Shown one piece after another: positions 15,739 to 24,550 of a stretch of DNA of 64,000 bases (the stretch's first letter is position 1; each line of letters opens with the position of its first letter). The stretch covers positions 1,278,136 to 1,342,135 of the forward strand of contig CAWDQE010000018.1 of NCBI GenBank assembly GCA_963804375.1, in the 5' to 3' direction. The position numbers were made by a program, and so were the translations under genes. This DNA comes from JANXQG01 sp963804375 (GTDB lineage: Bacteria; Planctomycetota; Planctomycetia; Pirellulales; Thermoguttaceae). The notes below the pieces were generated by a model. That model made no database searches. It saw only the letters and a list, made by a program, of their open reading frames with translations, and was not told the origin of the DNA.

Positions 15739-16692
15739 ATGCTCGATGAAACGATCTTCCGGGGCAGCCGGCTGTGCGTGGTGGGGAACATCTGCCGCGA
15801 CGTGAAAACGGCGCCGATCCGCGCCGAAGAGGGCCTCCTGCGTGACGGCGAGACCCATACGGAATTCATTGTCGAAACGATCGGCGGCGGCGGCGCCAAC
15901 AGCGCGTTGTTTGCCGCCGGGCTGGGGGCAGAAACACGTTTTGCCGGCAAACTGGGCGCCGACGCCCTGGGCGCGAAACTCGAACAGACCTTGCGGGGCC
16001 GGGGCGTCGTGCCGTTTGTCCGCCACGATCCTACGGTGCAAACGGGCAGCTCCCTGGTTCTGTCCTATGCCGACGGCTGCCGCCATTTCATCAGCCACCA
16101 GCCGAACAACTACACGCTCGACTTCTCCGACATCGACCTCGCCATGCTGGACGGCGGCGGACACCTGCTGCGGGCTGATGTCTGGTTCTCGCAGCCCATG
16201 CTGGCCGCAGGCAACGCCCAACTCCTGCGGGCGGCGCGCGAGCGAGGACTGGCAACGTCTTTGGACCTCAACTGGGATCCCTGCTGGGGCTCTGGTGCGG
16301 AAGAATTGGTCCGCGCGCGGAAGGAGTCCGTGCGGCGGATTCTGCCGCTGGTCGACCTCGTGCACGGCAATGTCAACGAACTGAACCTGTTTGCCGACTC
16401 GACCGATTTGGCGATCACGTTGCCGCGGCTCGCGGCCTGGGGCGCCGGGGCCGTGGTCATCCATCAAGGCCCCCGAGGCGCCGGCTATTACTGCGGCGGC
16501 GAGTTGATCGTCGAGCCCAGCGCGCCGATACGGCAGCAGGTCAACGCCACCGGCTGCGGAGACCTGCTGAGCGTGTGCATGATGCTGCTTCACCACCAGC
16601 GGGAGATACCGGCCTCCGAACGCCTCCGCCTGGCCAATCGCATCGTGGCCGAGTTCATCGAAGGAAAACGCGATTTCCTGCCGTGCATGTGA
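15739..16692 (+). CDS. PfkB-family carbohydrate kinase
   Basis: Protein of 317 residues. 'ETIGGGGANSALFAAGLGAETRFAGKLGADALG' is the N-terminal PfkB signature. 'ATSLDLNWDP' and 'LVHGNVNELNLFA' are the mid-barrel segments, and 'QQVNATGCGDLLSVCMM' is the C-terminal signature with the catalytic aspartate in G-C-G-D instead of the usual G-A-G-D. It would phosphorylate a sugar or nucleoside with ATP and is the expected kinase of the cluster upstream. It ends 6 bases before the third palindromic repeat. Confidence 0.85.
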   Translation: MLDETIFRGSRLCVVGNICRDVKTAPIRAEEGLLRDGETHTEFIVETIGGGGANSALFAAGLGAETRFAGKLGADALGAKLEQTLRGRGVVPFVRHDPTVQTGSSLVLSYADGCRHFISHQPNNYTLDFSDIDLAMLDGGGHLLRADVWFSQPMLAAGNAQLLRAARERGLATSLDLNWDPCWGSGAEELVRARKESVRRILPLVDLVHGNVNELNLFADSTDLAITLPRLAAWGAGAVVIHQGPRGAGYYCGGELIVEPSAPIRQQVNATGCGDLLSVCMMLLHHQREIPASERLRLANRIVAEFIEGKRDFLPCM

Positions 16693-16697
16693 GTGCC

Positions 16698-16776
16698 GTA
16701 GGCCGGAACAAGCCCGCGCAGTTCCGGCATGGAAGTCTTATCGGCGCCGGAACTGCGCAGGCTTGTTCCGGCCTAC
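16698..16776. repeat. Intergenic palindromic repeat (GTAGGCCGG family), short version
   Basis: Begins GTAGGCCGGAACAAGC and ends GCTTGTTCCGGCCTAC. It lies between the convergent kinase and UROD-like genes, where it could fold as a bidirectional hairpin. Confidence 0.8.
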
Positions 16777-16795
16777 ACGACTGCGCAACTCCCGG

Positions 16796-17812
16796 TCACG
16801 CGCGGGCCTGGCAGTTGAGCATGGAAAAGGCGTCTCCGCAAGCGCGGAAATTCTCCTCCGACATGCCCATCACATGGTACTCCTCGACATAACCGATGAA
16901 GCCGCCTTGGGGCGCCGCCAGGCAATCGTAGAGCCGTCGCGCCTCGGCGTGGATCTCCTCGGGCGTGCCTTGGATCGATACCGTCTGGTAGCTGATCGGC
17001 ACCATGAAACACTGCCGGCCCCGCAACCGCCGCCCCACTTCCGCGATGTCGTTCACGTTGGGCTGCGCGATGTTGAGCACGTCCACGCCGATTTCGTGGA
17101 AATCCTCCATGATCGCCAGGAACTCGCCGCAACAATGGTACCAGACGTGCAGCCCCAGTTCGTGGGCCAGGGCGAACTGGCGGGCGTAGCGGGGTTTGAA
17201 CAACCGCCGCCACAGTGCGGGCGAGATCATCAGGCCGGATTGGGTGCCCCAGTCGTCGGCAAGATGGATCCCGTGGAAACCGTGCCGGGCCGCGATCCTC
17301 ATCATCTCGCACTCGAACGCCAGGATCCGATCCATGAGGACCGCAAATCCGTCCGGGTCGAGAAGGAAATCCTGCATGGCCTCGGCGAAGCCGCGGAGCA
17401 GCGTGTAGACCGTGAACCCGCTGAGATCGAGGCTGGCCAGGCGGTAGCGGTGGCGGCAGGCCTGGGCGAAGGCGGGCACGGCCGACATCCGCTCTTCTTC
17501 CCGCAAGGCGGGCACCCGGATCTCTGCGGCGCGGGGCAGTTCGCGGTAGACCGGCGCCACGGGATGGCCCATCGTGCCGTCGCCGAGCTTCTCCAGTACG
17601 TAGCCCCACTCGTTGACCGACCAGTCCCAGGCGTTGACCGAACCGTCGCCCGGCGTGCCCAGCGACAGGTGGTAGAGCATCACGTCGCCGCGGGCCTGAT
17701 CCCGATTCCAGAACACGATGGGAATCCGGTCGGGCGCGCGGATCTCGATGGCCCGGCAAACGCGCTGCCAGCCGGCCATTTCTTCCTGACCTCGTCCCGC
17801 AGTATCATTCAT
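16796..17812 (-). CDS. Uroporphyrinogen decarboxylase-like (URO-D/MtaA family) protein
   Basis: About 338 residues from the ATG at 17812; the frame extends upstream through the repeat array but that part is repeat translation. 'RAIEIRAPDRIPI', 'HGIHLADDWGTQSGLMISPALW', 'VWYHCCGEFLAIMEDFHEIGVDVLN' and 'GFIGYVEEYHVMG' follow the URO-D superfamily outline as found in cobalamin- or corrinoid-linked methyltransferases and in many planctomycete paralogs. True HemE usually has 'RQAGRY' at the N-terminus, which is absent, so heme synthesis is unlikely. Possible roles are methyl transfer or an unknown decarboxylation. Confidence 0.7.
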   Translation of the reverse strand: MNDTAGRGQEEMAGWQRVCRAIEIRAPDRIPIVFWNRDQARGDVMLYHLSLGTPGDGSVNAWDWSVNEWGYVLEKLGDGTMGHPVAPVYRELPRAAEIRVPALREEERMSAVPAFAQACRHRYRLASLDLSGFTVYTLLRGFAEAMQDFLLDPDGFAVLMDRILAFECEMMRIAARHGFHGIHLADDWGTQSGLMISPALWRRLFKPRYARQFALAHELGLHVWYHCCGEFLAIMEDFHEIGVDVLNIAQPNVNDIAEVGRRLRGRQCFMVPISYQTVSIQGTPEEIHAEARRLYDCLAAPQGGFIGYVEEYHVMGMSEENFRACGDAFSMLNCQARA

Positions 17813-17974
17813 GGTGAACTTCTCTACGGCCGGTGGAGACGGTTTTCTGAAACACGAAGCGCAGGATGCCTTGGCGATCCTCACAGCATAAGGTGCCGGC
17901 CAGCGCATTGCAATCCGTGCCGGCCTTTGAATCGTGAATGGGAAGTTGTGAACAGCCGTTCGCGAAGGTATCAA

Positions 17975-18855
17975 TGCCGCAGTTGTGCCCGGTCTCCGAC
18001 CGCAGTTGTGGCCGGTCTCCGCAGTTGTGGCCGGTCTCCGACCGAGCCACGCCGCCGACCGAAGGTCTCCAGGCGAATGGGGAGACCTTCGGTCGGACCT
18101 TTCGGCGGGGTCGGGAGACCCTCGCCGAACCGCGGACCGCAGTTGTGGCCGGTCTCCGACCGCAGTTGTGGCCGGTCTCCGACCGAGCCACGCCGCCGAC
18201 CGAAGGTCTCCAGGCGAATGGGGAGACCTTCGGTCGGACCTTTCGGCGGGGTCGGGAGACCCTCGCCGAACTGCGACCGCAGTTGTGGCCGGTCTCCGAC
18301 CGAGCCACGCAGTTGTGGCCGGTCTCTGACCGAGCCACGCCCCCGACCGAAGGTCTCCGGGCGAATGGGGAGACCTTCGGTCGGACCTTTCGGCGGGGTC
18401 GGGAGACCCTCGCCGAACCGCGGGCGCAGTTGTGGCCGGTCTCCGACCGCAGTTGTGGCCGGTCTCTGACCGAGCCACGCCGCCAACCGAAGGTCTCCGG
18501 GCGAATGGGGAGACCTTCGGTCGGACCTTTCGGCGGGGTCGGGAGACCCTCGCCGAACCGCGGCCGCAGTTGTGGCCGGTCTCCGACCGAGCCACGCCGC
18601 CGACCGAAGGTCTCCAGGCGAATCGGGAGACCTTCGGTCGGACCTTTCGGCGGGGTCGGGAGACCCTCGCCGAACCGCGGACCGCAGTTGTGGCCGGTCT
18701 CCGACCGAGCCACGCCGCCGACCGAAGGTCTCCGGGCGAATGGGGAGACCTTCGGTCGGACCTTTCGGCGGGGTCGGGAGACCCTCGCCGAACCGCAGGA
18801 CCCGCGCCGAACCGCAGGACCCGCGCCGAACCGCAGGACCCGCGCCGAACCGCAT
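17975..18855. repeat. Tandem array of about 117-147 bp units with a 14-bp hairpin
   Basis: Six units are recognisable by the core GACCGAAGGTCTCC ... GGAGACCTTCGGTC, a perfect 14-bp stem with a 10-base loop. Cores begin at about 18057, 18198, 18345, 18485, 18602 and 18720. Between cores lie a CGGCGGGGTCGGGAGACC block and one to three copies of a CAGTTGTGGCCGGTCTCCGAC module. The array ends in three 19-bp tandem copies (18788-18855). It fills the 1.1-kb divergent gap and leaves long open frames on both strands that are translations of the repeat, not genes. Confidence 0.9.
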
Positions 18856-18922
18856 CCTGATCGCCTTTCGTGTCGCTCGGCGATAGAATGTATCGTCGAA
18901 TCTCCCCTTACCGAGTGCTGCC

Positions 18923-20317
18923 ATGTATCGCCGGGATCTTTGCTTCGCGTCTTTGCTCCTTCTGATCGTCGCACTGCCGTTTTCAGCCGCCGGGCAGGCG
19001 CCGCCGAACCCGCGGCCGGCGGCCAACCGGGGGCTGGTGATCGTTACACCGCGGCGCTTCGAGGCCGAGTTGAAAACCTATGTGGAGTATCGTCGCCGCA
19101 ACTTCCCGGTGGAAGTGGCCATCCTGGAGACCGTCTTGGAAAAGACGCCCGGCGTGGACGACCCCGAGAAGCTCAAGCGATTCCTCTACGACGCCTGGCA
19201 GAAACGCAAGGCCCACTATGTGCTGCTGGTCGGTGATGCGACGGTTCTGCCGGTGCGGTACATGGTGCTCGACCGCGTCACCCCCGCCGCGTTCGACACG
19301 GCGTTCTATCCGAGCGACTTGTACTATGCCGACGTGGCCCGCAAAGACGGTTCGTTCGAGGACTGGAATGCCCGCAAGGACGGTTTTCATGCCCAGTATT
19401 TCGGCGAAGTGCACGGCGAGAAGAACAAGCAGGATGTGATCAATTTCGACGGCGTGCACTACGTTCCAACCTTGGCCGTGGGGCGGTGGCCGGTGTGCAC
19501 GCCCGGCGAGGTGGCCACGCTGGTCAACAAGACGATCGCCTTCGAGAAGCGAATCCTCGCCGACCCGGCCAGGCGGCCTCGCCTGGGCCTGGTCAATCAC
19601 GAGGGCTTTGTCGATGCCCGCGACCAGATGGATCGCATGGCGGCCTTGATGCCGCGCTATTGGGCGGTCGAAAGACGCTATTATTCCGATGCCCGACGCA
19701 AGAGTCCGCGACCGGCGACCGAACAGGAGGTGGTCGATCTGCTCAACTCGGGGGTCGATCTGGTGGTCCACGTGGGGCACGGCTCGGACACGGCCTGGCA
19801 AGGCTGCCTCTCCACGCGCGACTTGCCGAAGATCAAGAATGCCGGCCATTTGCCGGTGATGATTTCGGCGGGTTGCAGCACGGCCCGCTTTGCCACGCTC
19901 CCGCCCTACGAGCCCTACGTGGACGTGCAGGGAGTCCAGCACAAGGGAACGGATGCGGGCGAGGTCTTCCGCAGCCCGCCGCCTCCGCCGGCGCCCTACC
20001 AGACGGGGCGGCTGAGCTCGATCGGCCTCGGCCGGCAATTCGTTCGCGGCGGGCCGGACGGCGCCGTGGCCTACTACGGCTGCAATACGGGCGGACAAGG
20101 CTGCGGCGTCACGCTCCTGGAGGGCTTCGTGCGGACCTGGGGCGAAAGCCCTCAGCCCCGCTTGGGCGATTGCTGGATGGGCGCCGTACGCTACTACTAC
20201 GACAAGGAAAAACTGGCCACGCTCAGGCCCAACGCCGATTGGTACCCGCCCAGCATTTTTTTCCAAGGCATGAAGTATATGCTTTTTGGCGATCCCTGCT
20301 TGCAGTTGCCGCCGTGA
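18923..20317 (+). CDS. Secreted peptidase C25 (gingipain-like) family protein
   Basis: Protein of 464 residues with a signal peptide (residues 1-24, 'LLLLIVALPFSAAGQA'). 'GLVIVTPRRFEAELKTYVEYRRRNFPVEV', 'VLLVGDATVLPVRY' and 'DLYYADV' match the C25 fold. 'VDLVVHVGHGSDTAW' supplies the catalytic histidine and 'PVMISAGCSTARF' the cysteine of the His-Cys dyad. It should be an exported cysteine peptidase. It has no PEP-CTERM or Por sorting tail. The GH2 gene follows 58 bases later on the same strand. Confidence 0.8.
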   Translation: MYRRDLCFASLLLLIVALPFSAAGQAPPNPRPAANRGLVIVTPRRFEAELKTYVEYRRRNFPVEVAILETVLEKTPGVDDPEKLKRFLYDAWQKRKAHYVLLVGDATVLPVRYMVLDRVTPAAFDTAFYPSDLYYADVARKDGSFEDWNARKDGFHAQYFGEVHGEKNKQDVINFDGVHYVPTLAVGRWPVCTPGEVATLVNKTIAFEKRILADPARRPRLGLVNHEGFVDARDQMDRMAALMPRYWAVERRYYSDARRKSPRPATEQEVVDLLNSGVDLVVHVGHGSDTAWQGCLSTRDLPKIKNAGHLPVMISAGCSTARFATLPPYEPYVDVQGVQHKGTDAGEVFRSPPPPPAPYQTGRLSSIGLGRQFVRGGPDGAVAYYGCNTGGQGCGVTLLEGFVRTWGESPQPRLGDCWMGAVRYYYDKEKLATLRPNADWYPPSIFFQGMKYMLFGDPCLQLPP

Positions 20318-20375
20318 CTGAATAGGCTGGTGGACATCCAAGCCCCGAGTCCAATCAAGCAAAGGAAATCCAACG

Positions 20376-22892
20376 ATGACAAAACTGACATTACCTTTTG
20401 TGGCAGCCGTATTCTGTGCGAGTGCCGCCGCGTGGGCCGTGGAACCTGCCGCGCCTTCCGCGGTATCCGTACAGAAAGAGTTTAATCGGACCGTTGTCTC
20501 GCTCGACGGGAGATGGCAGATCGCCGAGGGGAAGATGGATCCGGCCCCCGTGAAGTTCGACCGCACCGTGCCGGTGCCGGGCCTGGTCTCGCTGGCCACG
20601 CCGCCTTTCGACGCGCCGGGCCCAAAAGTGGCCAATCGCCAGAGCATTCCGCAAAAGGACCCCAAGCGCGACGCCTTCTGGTACCGTCGCACGTTCACGC
20701 TCGATGGGCCGCTGCCCGCCGTGGCCAAGTTGAAAGTCGCCAAGGCGATGTTCGGCACGCGGGTCTTCCTCAACGGAATTCTGCTCGGCGATCATCGGCC
20801 GAGTTTCACGCCCGGATACTTTGATGCAAGACCTGCGCTCAAGACCGGCAGCAACGAGGTCCTGATTCGCGTCGGCGCGGATCGCGACGCCCTGGGCCGG
20901 GCCTATCCCGACGGCTTCGATTTCGAGAAGGAACGGTACATTCCCGGCATCTTCGACTCGGTGAAACTGATCCTCTCCGGCACGCCGCACTTCGTGACGG
21001 TGCAGGCGGCCCCCGACGTTTCGGGCAAGACGGTCCGCGTGCAGGCCGTGTTGCGCAACGATGGCCCGGCCACGAAGGCCGTCGTGGAATTCGCTGTCCA
21101 CGAGGCCAAGTCCGGCAAGCTGGCCGGACTGGCCCCGAGCAGGCTGGTGGAACTGGCGAAGGGGGAGGAGGCGACGGTGGACATCCGCATCCCAATCGAA
21201 AACTGCCGGTTGTGGTCGCCGGAAGATCCGTTCCTTTATTCGCTGGAAGGGGGCGGCGGTGGCGACGCCTTTCAGACGCGGTTCGGCATGCGCGAGTTCA
21301 AGTTCGATCCGGCGACGGGCCGAGCGATGCTCAACGGCAAGCCGTATTTCATGCGCGGCAGCAACATCACGCTGTACCGGTTCTTCGAGGACAGCGAGTG
21401 TGGAAACCTGCCCTGGGACAAGAAGTGGGTGCGTCTGCTGCACCAGCGCGTGAAGGACATGCACTGGAATTGCCTCCGCTATTGCATCGGATTCCCGCCG
21501 GAGGCCTGGTACGACATCGCCGACGAGGCCGGCATCCTCATCGACGACGAGTTCCCCATCTGGTTCGGCGGCGACGTACCGAAGGAATTGACGACCGAAG
21601 AACTGGTGAAGGAATATGCCGAATGCCTCCGCGAGCGCTGGAACCATCCGTGCGTCGCCGTGTGGGACGCCTGTAATGAAACGCGAAGCCCGAAGACCGG
21701 AGCGGCCTTCAAGCAGGTGCGGGCGATGGACCTTTCGAAGCGCCCTTGGGACAACGGCTACACCCCGCCGCAGGAGCCGGGCGACATGTTCGAGGCCCAC
21801 CCGTACCATTTCTTCGGCAACTTCCGGCCGCGAAACCTGGCGACTGCCAATCCGCAGCCCGGTGACGGCAAGCATGCCGTGGTGATCAACGAGTACGGCT
21901 GGCATTGGGTGAACCGCGACGGCACGCCGACCACGCTGACGCGGGAGCTTTACGAGCATGTCCTCGGCGCCGGCGCGACCCCGCAGCAGCGATTCCACAT
22001 GCAGGCCACCTGGTTGGCCGCGGACACGGAATTCTGGCGGGCGCATCGCAAGGCGGCCGCCGTGATGCACTTCACCACGCTGGGCTACTCGCGCCCCGAC
22101 GGCCAGACCTGCGACCACTGGCAAAAGGGCGACGTGGCCACGCTCAAGTGGGAACCGGAGTTCTACCGCTACGTCCGCGAGGCCTTCGCCCCGGTGGGCC
22201 TGATGGTGGACTACTGGAAAGACCGGCCGATCCGCGCTACGCAGGCCCGCGTGCCGGTAGTGCTCATCAACGACCTCGACCAGGCGTGGAGCGGGCCGGT
22301 CGCGCTGCGCGTGAAACGCGGCGAGCGGACGCTGTTCGAAGCGAAGCAGGACTGCCGGCTGGCGCCGTTGGGAGAGGGCAAGGTGGCCTTTGACCTCGCC
22401 TGGCCGGAAGAGGCCGGGCCGTGCGTTTTGGAGGCCGAGATCCGCGGTGCGGACGGGGCGCCGGTGCGCAGCGTCCGAGAGATTCAGATTGTCGACCACG
22501 CCGAAGCGGGGCTGGCATTCCAGAAGCCGGTCACGGCCTCCTCGACGCACCCCGGTCCCTACCAGGCCGAGAATGCCGTGGACGGCGACCCGGCCACGTA
22601 TTGGTCGTCAGAATTCAAGGACGATGCGTGGCTCGCCGTGGACCTCGGCGCGGCGAAAAAGATCGGCCGCGTGCGCATCCAGTGGGAAGCCGCCTTCGCC
22701 AAGTCGTTTTCCCTCCAGGTCTCGGAGGATGGCAAGAACTGGACCGAATTGTACAAAACCGACGACGGCAAAGGCGGTGTCAGCGAGATCAAGTTCACCC
22801 CCGTCGAGGCCCGGCACGTGCGGCTGGTCTGCACGAAGCGCGGCACGCAGTTCGGCAACGCGGTCTATGAACTGGAGGTGTTTGAGAAATAA
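20376..22892 (+). CDS. Secreted glycoside hydrolase family 2 with C-terminal F5/8 type C (CBM32-like) domain
   Basis: Protein of 838 residues with a signal peptide ending near 'AWAVEPAAP'. Residues about 35-200 are the GH2 sugar-binding domain ('SLDGRWQI', 'FWYRRTFTL', 'FLNGILLG'), followed by an immunoglobulin-like domain and a TIM barrel. 'VAVWDACNETR' contains the acid/base glutamate in the N-E pair, and 'HAVVINEYGW' the probable nucleophile glutamate. Residues about 705-835 ('PVTASSTHPGPYQAENAVDGDPATYWSSEF...') form a discoidin/CBM32 carbohydrate-binding domain. It probably acts on beta-galactosides, mannosides or glucuronides of polysaccharides outside the cytoplasm. Confidence 0.85.
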   Translation: MTKLTLPFVAAVFCASAAAWAVEPAAPSAVSVQKEFNRTVVSLDGRWQIAEGKMDPAPVKFDRTVPVPGLVSLATPPFDAPGPKVANRQSIPQKDPKRDAFWYRRTFTLDGPLPAVAKLKVAKAMFGTRVFLNGILLGDHRPSFTPGYFDARPALKTGSNEVLIRVGADRDALGRAYPDGFDFEKERYIPGIFDSVKLILSGTPHFVTVQAAPDVSGKTVRVQAVLRNDGPATKAVVEFAVHEAKSGKLAGLAPSRLVELAKGEEATVDIRIPIENCRLWSPEDPFLYSLEGGGGGDAFQTRFGMREFKFDPATGRAMLNGKPYFMRGSNITLYRFFEDSECGNLPWDKKWVRLLHQRVKDMHWNCLRYCIGFPPEAWYDIADEAGILIDDEFPIWFGGDVPKELTTEELVKEYAECLRERWNHPCVAVWDACNETRSPKTGAAFKQVRAMDLSKRPWDNGYTPPQEPGDMFEAHPYHFFGNFRPRNLATANPQPGDGKHAVVINEYGWHWVNRDGTPTTLTRELYEHVLGAGATPQQRFHMQATWLAADTEFWRAHRKAAAVMHFTTLGYSRPDGQTCDHWQKGDVATLKWEPEFYRYVREAFAPVGLMVDYWKDRPIRATQARVPVVLINDLDQAWSGPVALRVKRGERTLFEAKQDCRLAPLGEGKVAFDLAWPEEAGPCVLEAEIRGADGAPVRSVREIQIVDHAEAGLAFQKPVTASSTHPGPYQAENAVDGDPATYWSSEFKDDAWLAVDLGAAKKIGRVRIQWEAAFAKSFSLQVSEDGKNWTELYKTDDGKGGVSEIKFTPVEARHVRLVCTKRGTQFGNAVYELEVFEK

Positions 22893-23005
22893 CCTGAAGT
22901 TGCTCTTGGCTCGATCCGCGATCCAAGCTATTCTTTCCCTGTCCGCCTTGACCGTGCGGACCTAAAATCGCTGAATGACTGTCCATGGAAAGGGAGGGGA
23001 CAAGG

Positions 23006-24550
23006 ATGTCCATTGCATCGACGGCTTTGCTGGAAGGGGACCTTCGCCCGCGTGTGCTGCTGGTGGGCGACGTGATGCTGGATCGTTACGTCTGGGGCGA
23101 CGTCGAGCGGATCAGCCCGGAAGCCCCCATTCCCATCTTGCGGATCGAGCGTCAGGAGCACCGCCTGGGCGGGGCCGGCAGCGTGGCATCGATGCTTTCT
23201 ACGCTGGGCGCGCAGACGATCCTGGCCGCCGTCGTGGGCGACGATGAAGAGGGCCGGATCGTCGGCGAATTGCTCGACAACCTGGAAATCAACCGCCGGC
23301 TGGTGCTCACGGCCGACGACCGCGTCACGACCGTCAAACAGCGGCTGCTGGGCCGGGCTCAGCACCGCTATCCGCACCAGATGATGCGCGTCGATCGCGA
23401 GAGCGTCGCCCCCATCTCCGCCCATACAGTCGATCTGCTCCTGGCGGGTATTTCCCGCTGCCTCGACGAAGTCGATCTCGTGCTGGTGAGCGACTACAAC
23501 AAAGGCGTCTGCAAGGGCGAGATGTTCCTGCGGCTGATCGAGTTGACCCGTGCGGCGACCCGGCGTACCGGGTGCCCCGTGCCGGTGGTGGCCGATCCGG
23601 TCAAAGACGCCGACTACCACCGCTACGCCGGTTGCACCTGCATCACGCCCAATCGCGCGGAGGCCGGCCGGGCCCTGGGCCTGCGCATCACCACGCCGCA
23701 GGAGGGCCTGGACGCCGCCCGCAAGCTGCTGGACTTCGGCCTGCAATCGGTCATCGTCACGCTCGATCGCGACGGCATGGTCTGGGTCGATCGCCAGGGC
23801 CACGCGCAGTTCTTTCCCGCCCGGCCGCGGCAGGTCTGCGACATCACCGGCGCCGGCGACATGGTGCTTTCGGTGTTGGGCTACATGCTGGCGGCCGGCG
23901 CCGACACGGCCTCGGCCATCGAAGTGGCCAACGTGGCGGGCGGCCTGGAAGTCGAGCGGCTGGGTGTCGTTCCGCTCACGCGCCGCGAGATTCTCAACGA
24001 GTTGGCCAACGGGGCGTCCGCTGGCGGGTCGTCGGCGACCCGGAGTACCGGGTGCCCCGAGAAGATCCTGTCCATGGCCCAGCTCGCGCCCACACTCCAG
24101 CGACTGCGGCTGGCCGGCAGGCGGATCGTGATGACCAACGGTTGCTTCGACCTTTTGCATCCCGGCCACGTGGCCTCGCTGCAAGAGGCCCGCAAGCAGG
24201 GCGATTGCCTGCTGGTGGCCGTCAACAGCGACCGCAGCGTGCGGGAGATCAAGGGCCCGGGCCGCCCGGTGATCGACGAGCAAGGGCGGGCCGAGATGTT
24301 GGCCGCGCTGGCCTGCGTCGACTACGTCGTGGTCTTCGATGAAGCGAGCGTGGCCGGCCTGGTCGATCGCGTGCAGCCCGACGTGCTGGTCAAAGCCGAC
24401 CAGTACACGACCGAACAAGTCGTGGGCCACGAATCGGTGCTTCGCCGTGGCGGGCATGTCGTTTCCGTCCCCACCAGGCCGACTTATTCGACAACCGATC
24501 TGATCCAGCGCATTCAGAAAATTCCCCATCGTAAACGCAGTGCCGCGTAA
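23006..24550 (+). CDS. hldE: Bifunctional heptose-7-phosphate kinase / heptose-1-phosphate adenylyltransferase
   Basis: About 514 residues from the ATG at 23006, with AGGGAGGGG upstream. The N-terminal half is a PfkB-type kinase ('VLLVGDVMLDRYVWGDVERISPEAPIP', 'GGAGSVASML', 'DITGAGDMVLS', the last having M where T is usual). The C-terminal third is a nucleotidyltransferase ('MTNGCFDLLHPGHVASLQ' with the H-x-G-H motif, 'VAVNSDRSV', 'LVKADQY'). HldE makes ADP-heptose for LPS inner core from heptose-7-phosphate. Two in-frame copies of a dispersed palindromic repeat (23552 and 24032) lie in loop regions. The next gene, a glycosyltransferase, overlaps its stop. Confidence 0.88.
   Translation: MSIASTALLEGDLRPRVLLVGDVMLDRYVWGDVERISPEAPIPILRIERQEHRLGGAGSVASMLSTLGAQTILAAVVGDDEEGRIVGELLDNLEINRRLVLTADDRVTTVKQRLLGRAQHRYPHQMMRVDRESVAPISAHTVDLLLAGISRCLDEVDLVLVSDYNKGVCKGEMFLRLIELTRAATRRTGCPVPVVADPVKDADYHRYAGCTCITPNRAEAGRALGLRITTPQEGLDAARKLLDFGLQSVIVTLDRDGMVWVDRQGHAQFFPARPRQVCDITGAGDMVLSVLGYMLAAGADTASAIEVANVAGGLEVERLGVVPLTRREILNELANGASAGGSSATRSTGCPEKILSMAQLAPTLQRLRLAGRRIVMTNGCFDLLHPGHVASLQEARKQGDCLLVAVNSDRSVREIKGPGRPVIDEQGRAEMLAALACVDYVVVFDEASVAGLVDRVQPDVLVKADQYTTEQVVGHESVLRRGGHVVSVPTRPTYSTTDLIQRIQKIPHRKRSAA
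23552..23580. repeat. Dispersed palindromic repeat inside hldE, copy 1
   Basis: GGCGACCCGGCGTACCGGG plus flanks, nearly the same as at 24032-24060 (two or three differences in 29 bases) and read in the same frame. Translated as A-A-T-R-R-T-G-C-P, in a loop just before the 'PVVADP' strand of the kinase domain. Confidence 0.75.
24032..24060. repeat. Dispersed palindromic repeat inside hldE, copy 2
   Basis: GGCGACCCGGAGTACCGGG plus flanks, translated S-A-T-R-S-T-G-C-P, in the linker between kinase and adenylyltransferase domains. Related ACCGGGGTACC blocks are found in the intergenic gap at 25550-25600. Confidence 0.75.

Noticed and set aside
17975..18855. CRISPR array
   Set aside because: Units are 117-147 bp and nearly identical throughout, with no unique spacers and no cas genes nearby.
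17938..19236. Long open frames on both strands over the repeat array (for example 17938-19236 plus, 17805-18974 minus)
   Set aside because: They are translations of the tandem repeat in several frames with Arg/Gly/Pro-rich sequence; every frame is open because the repeat lacks stops.
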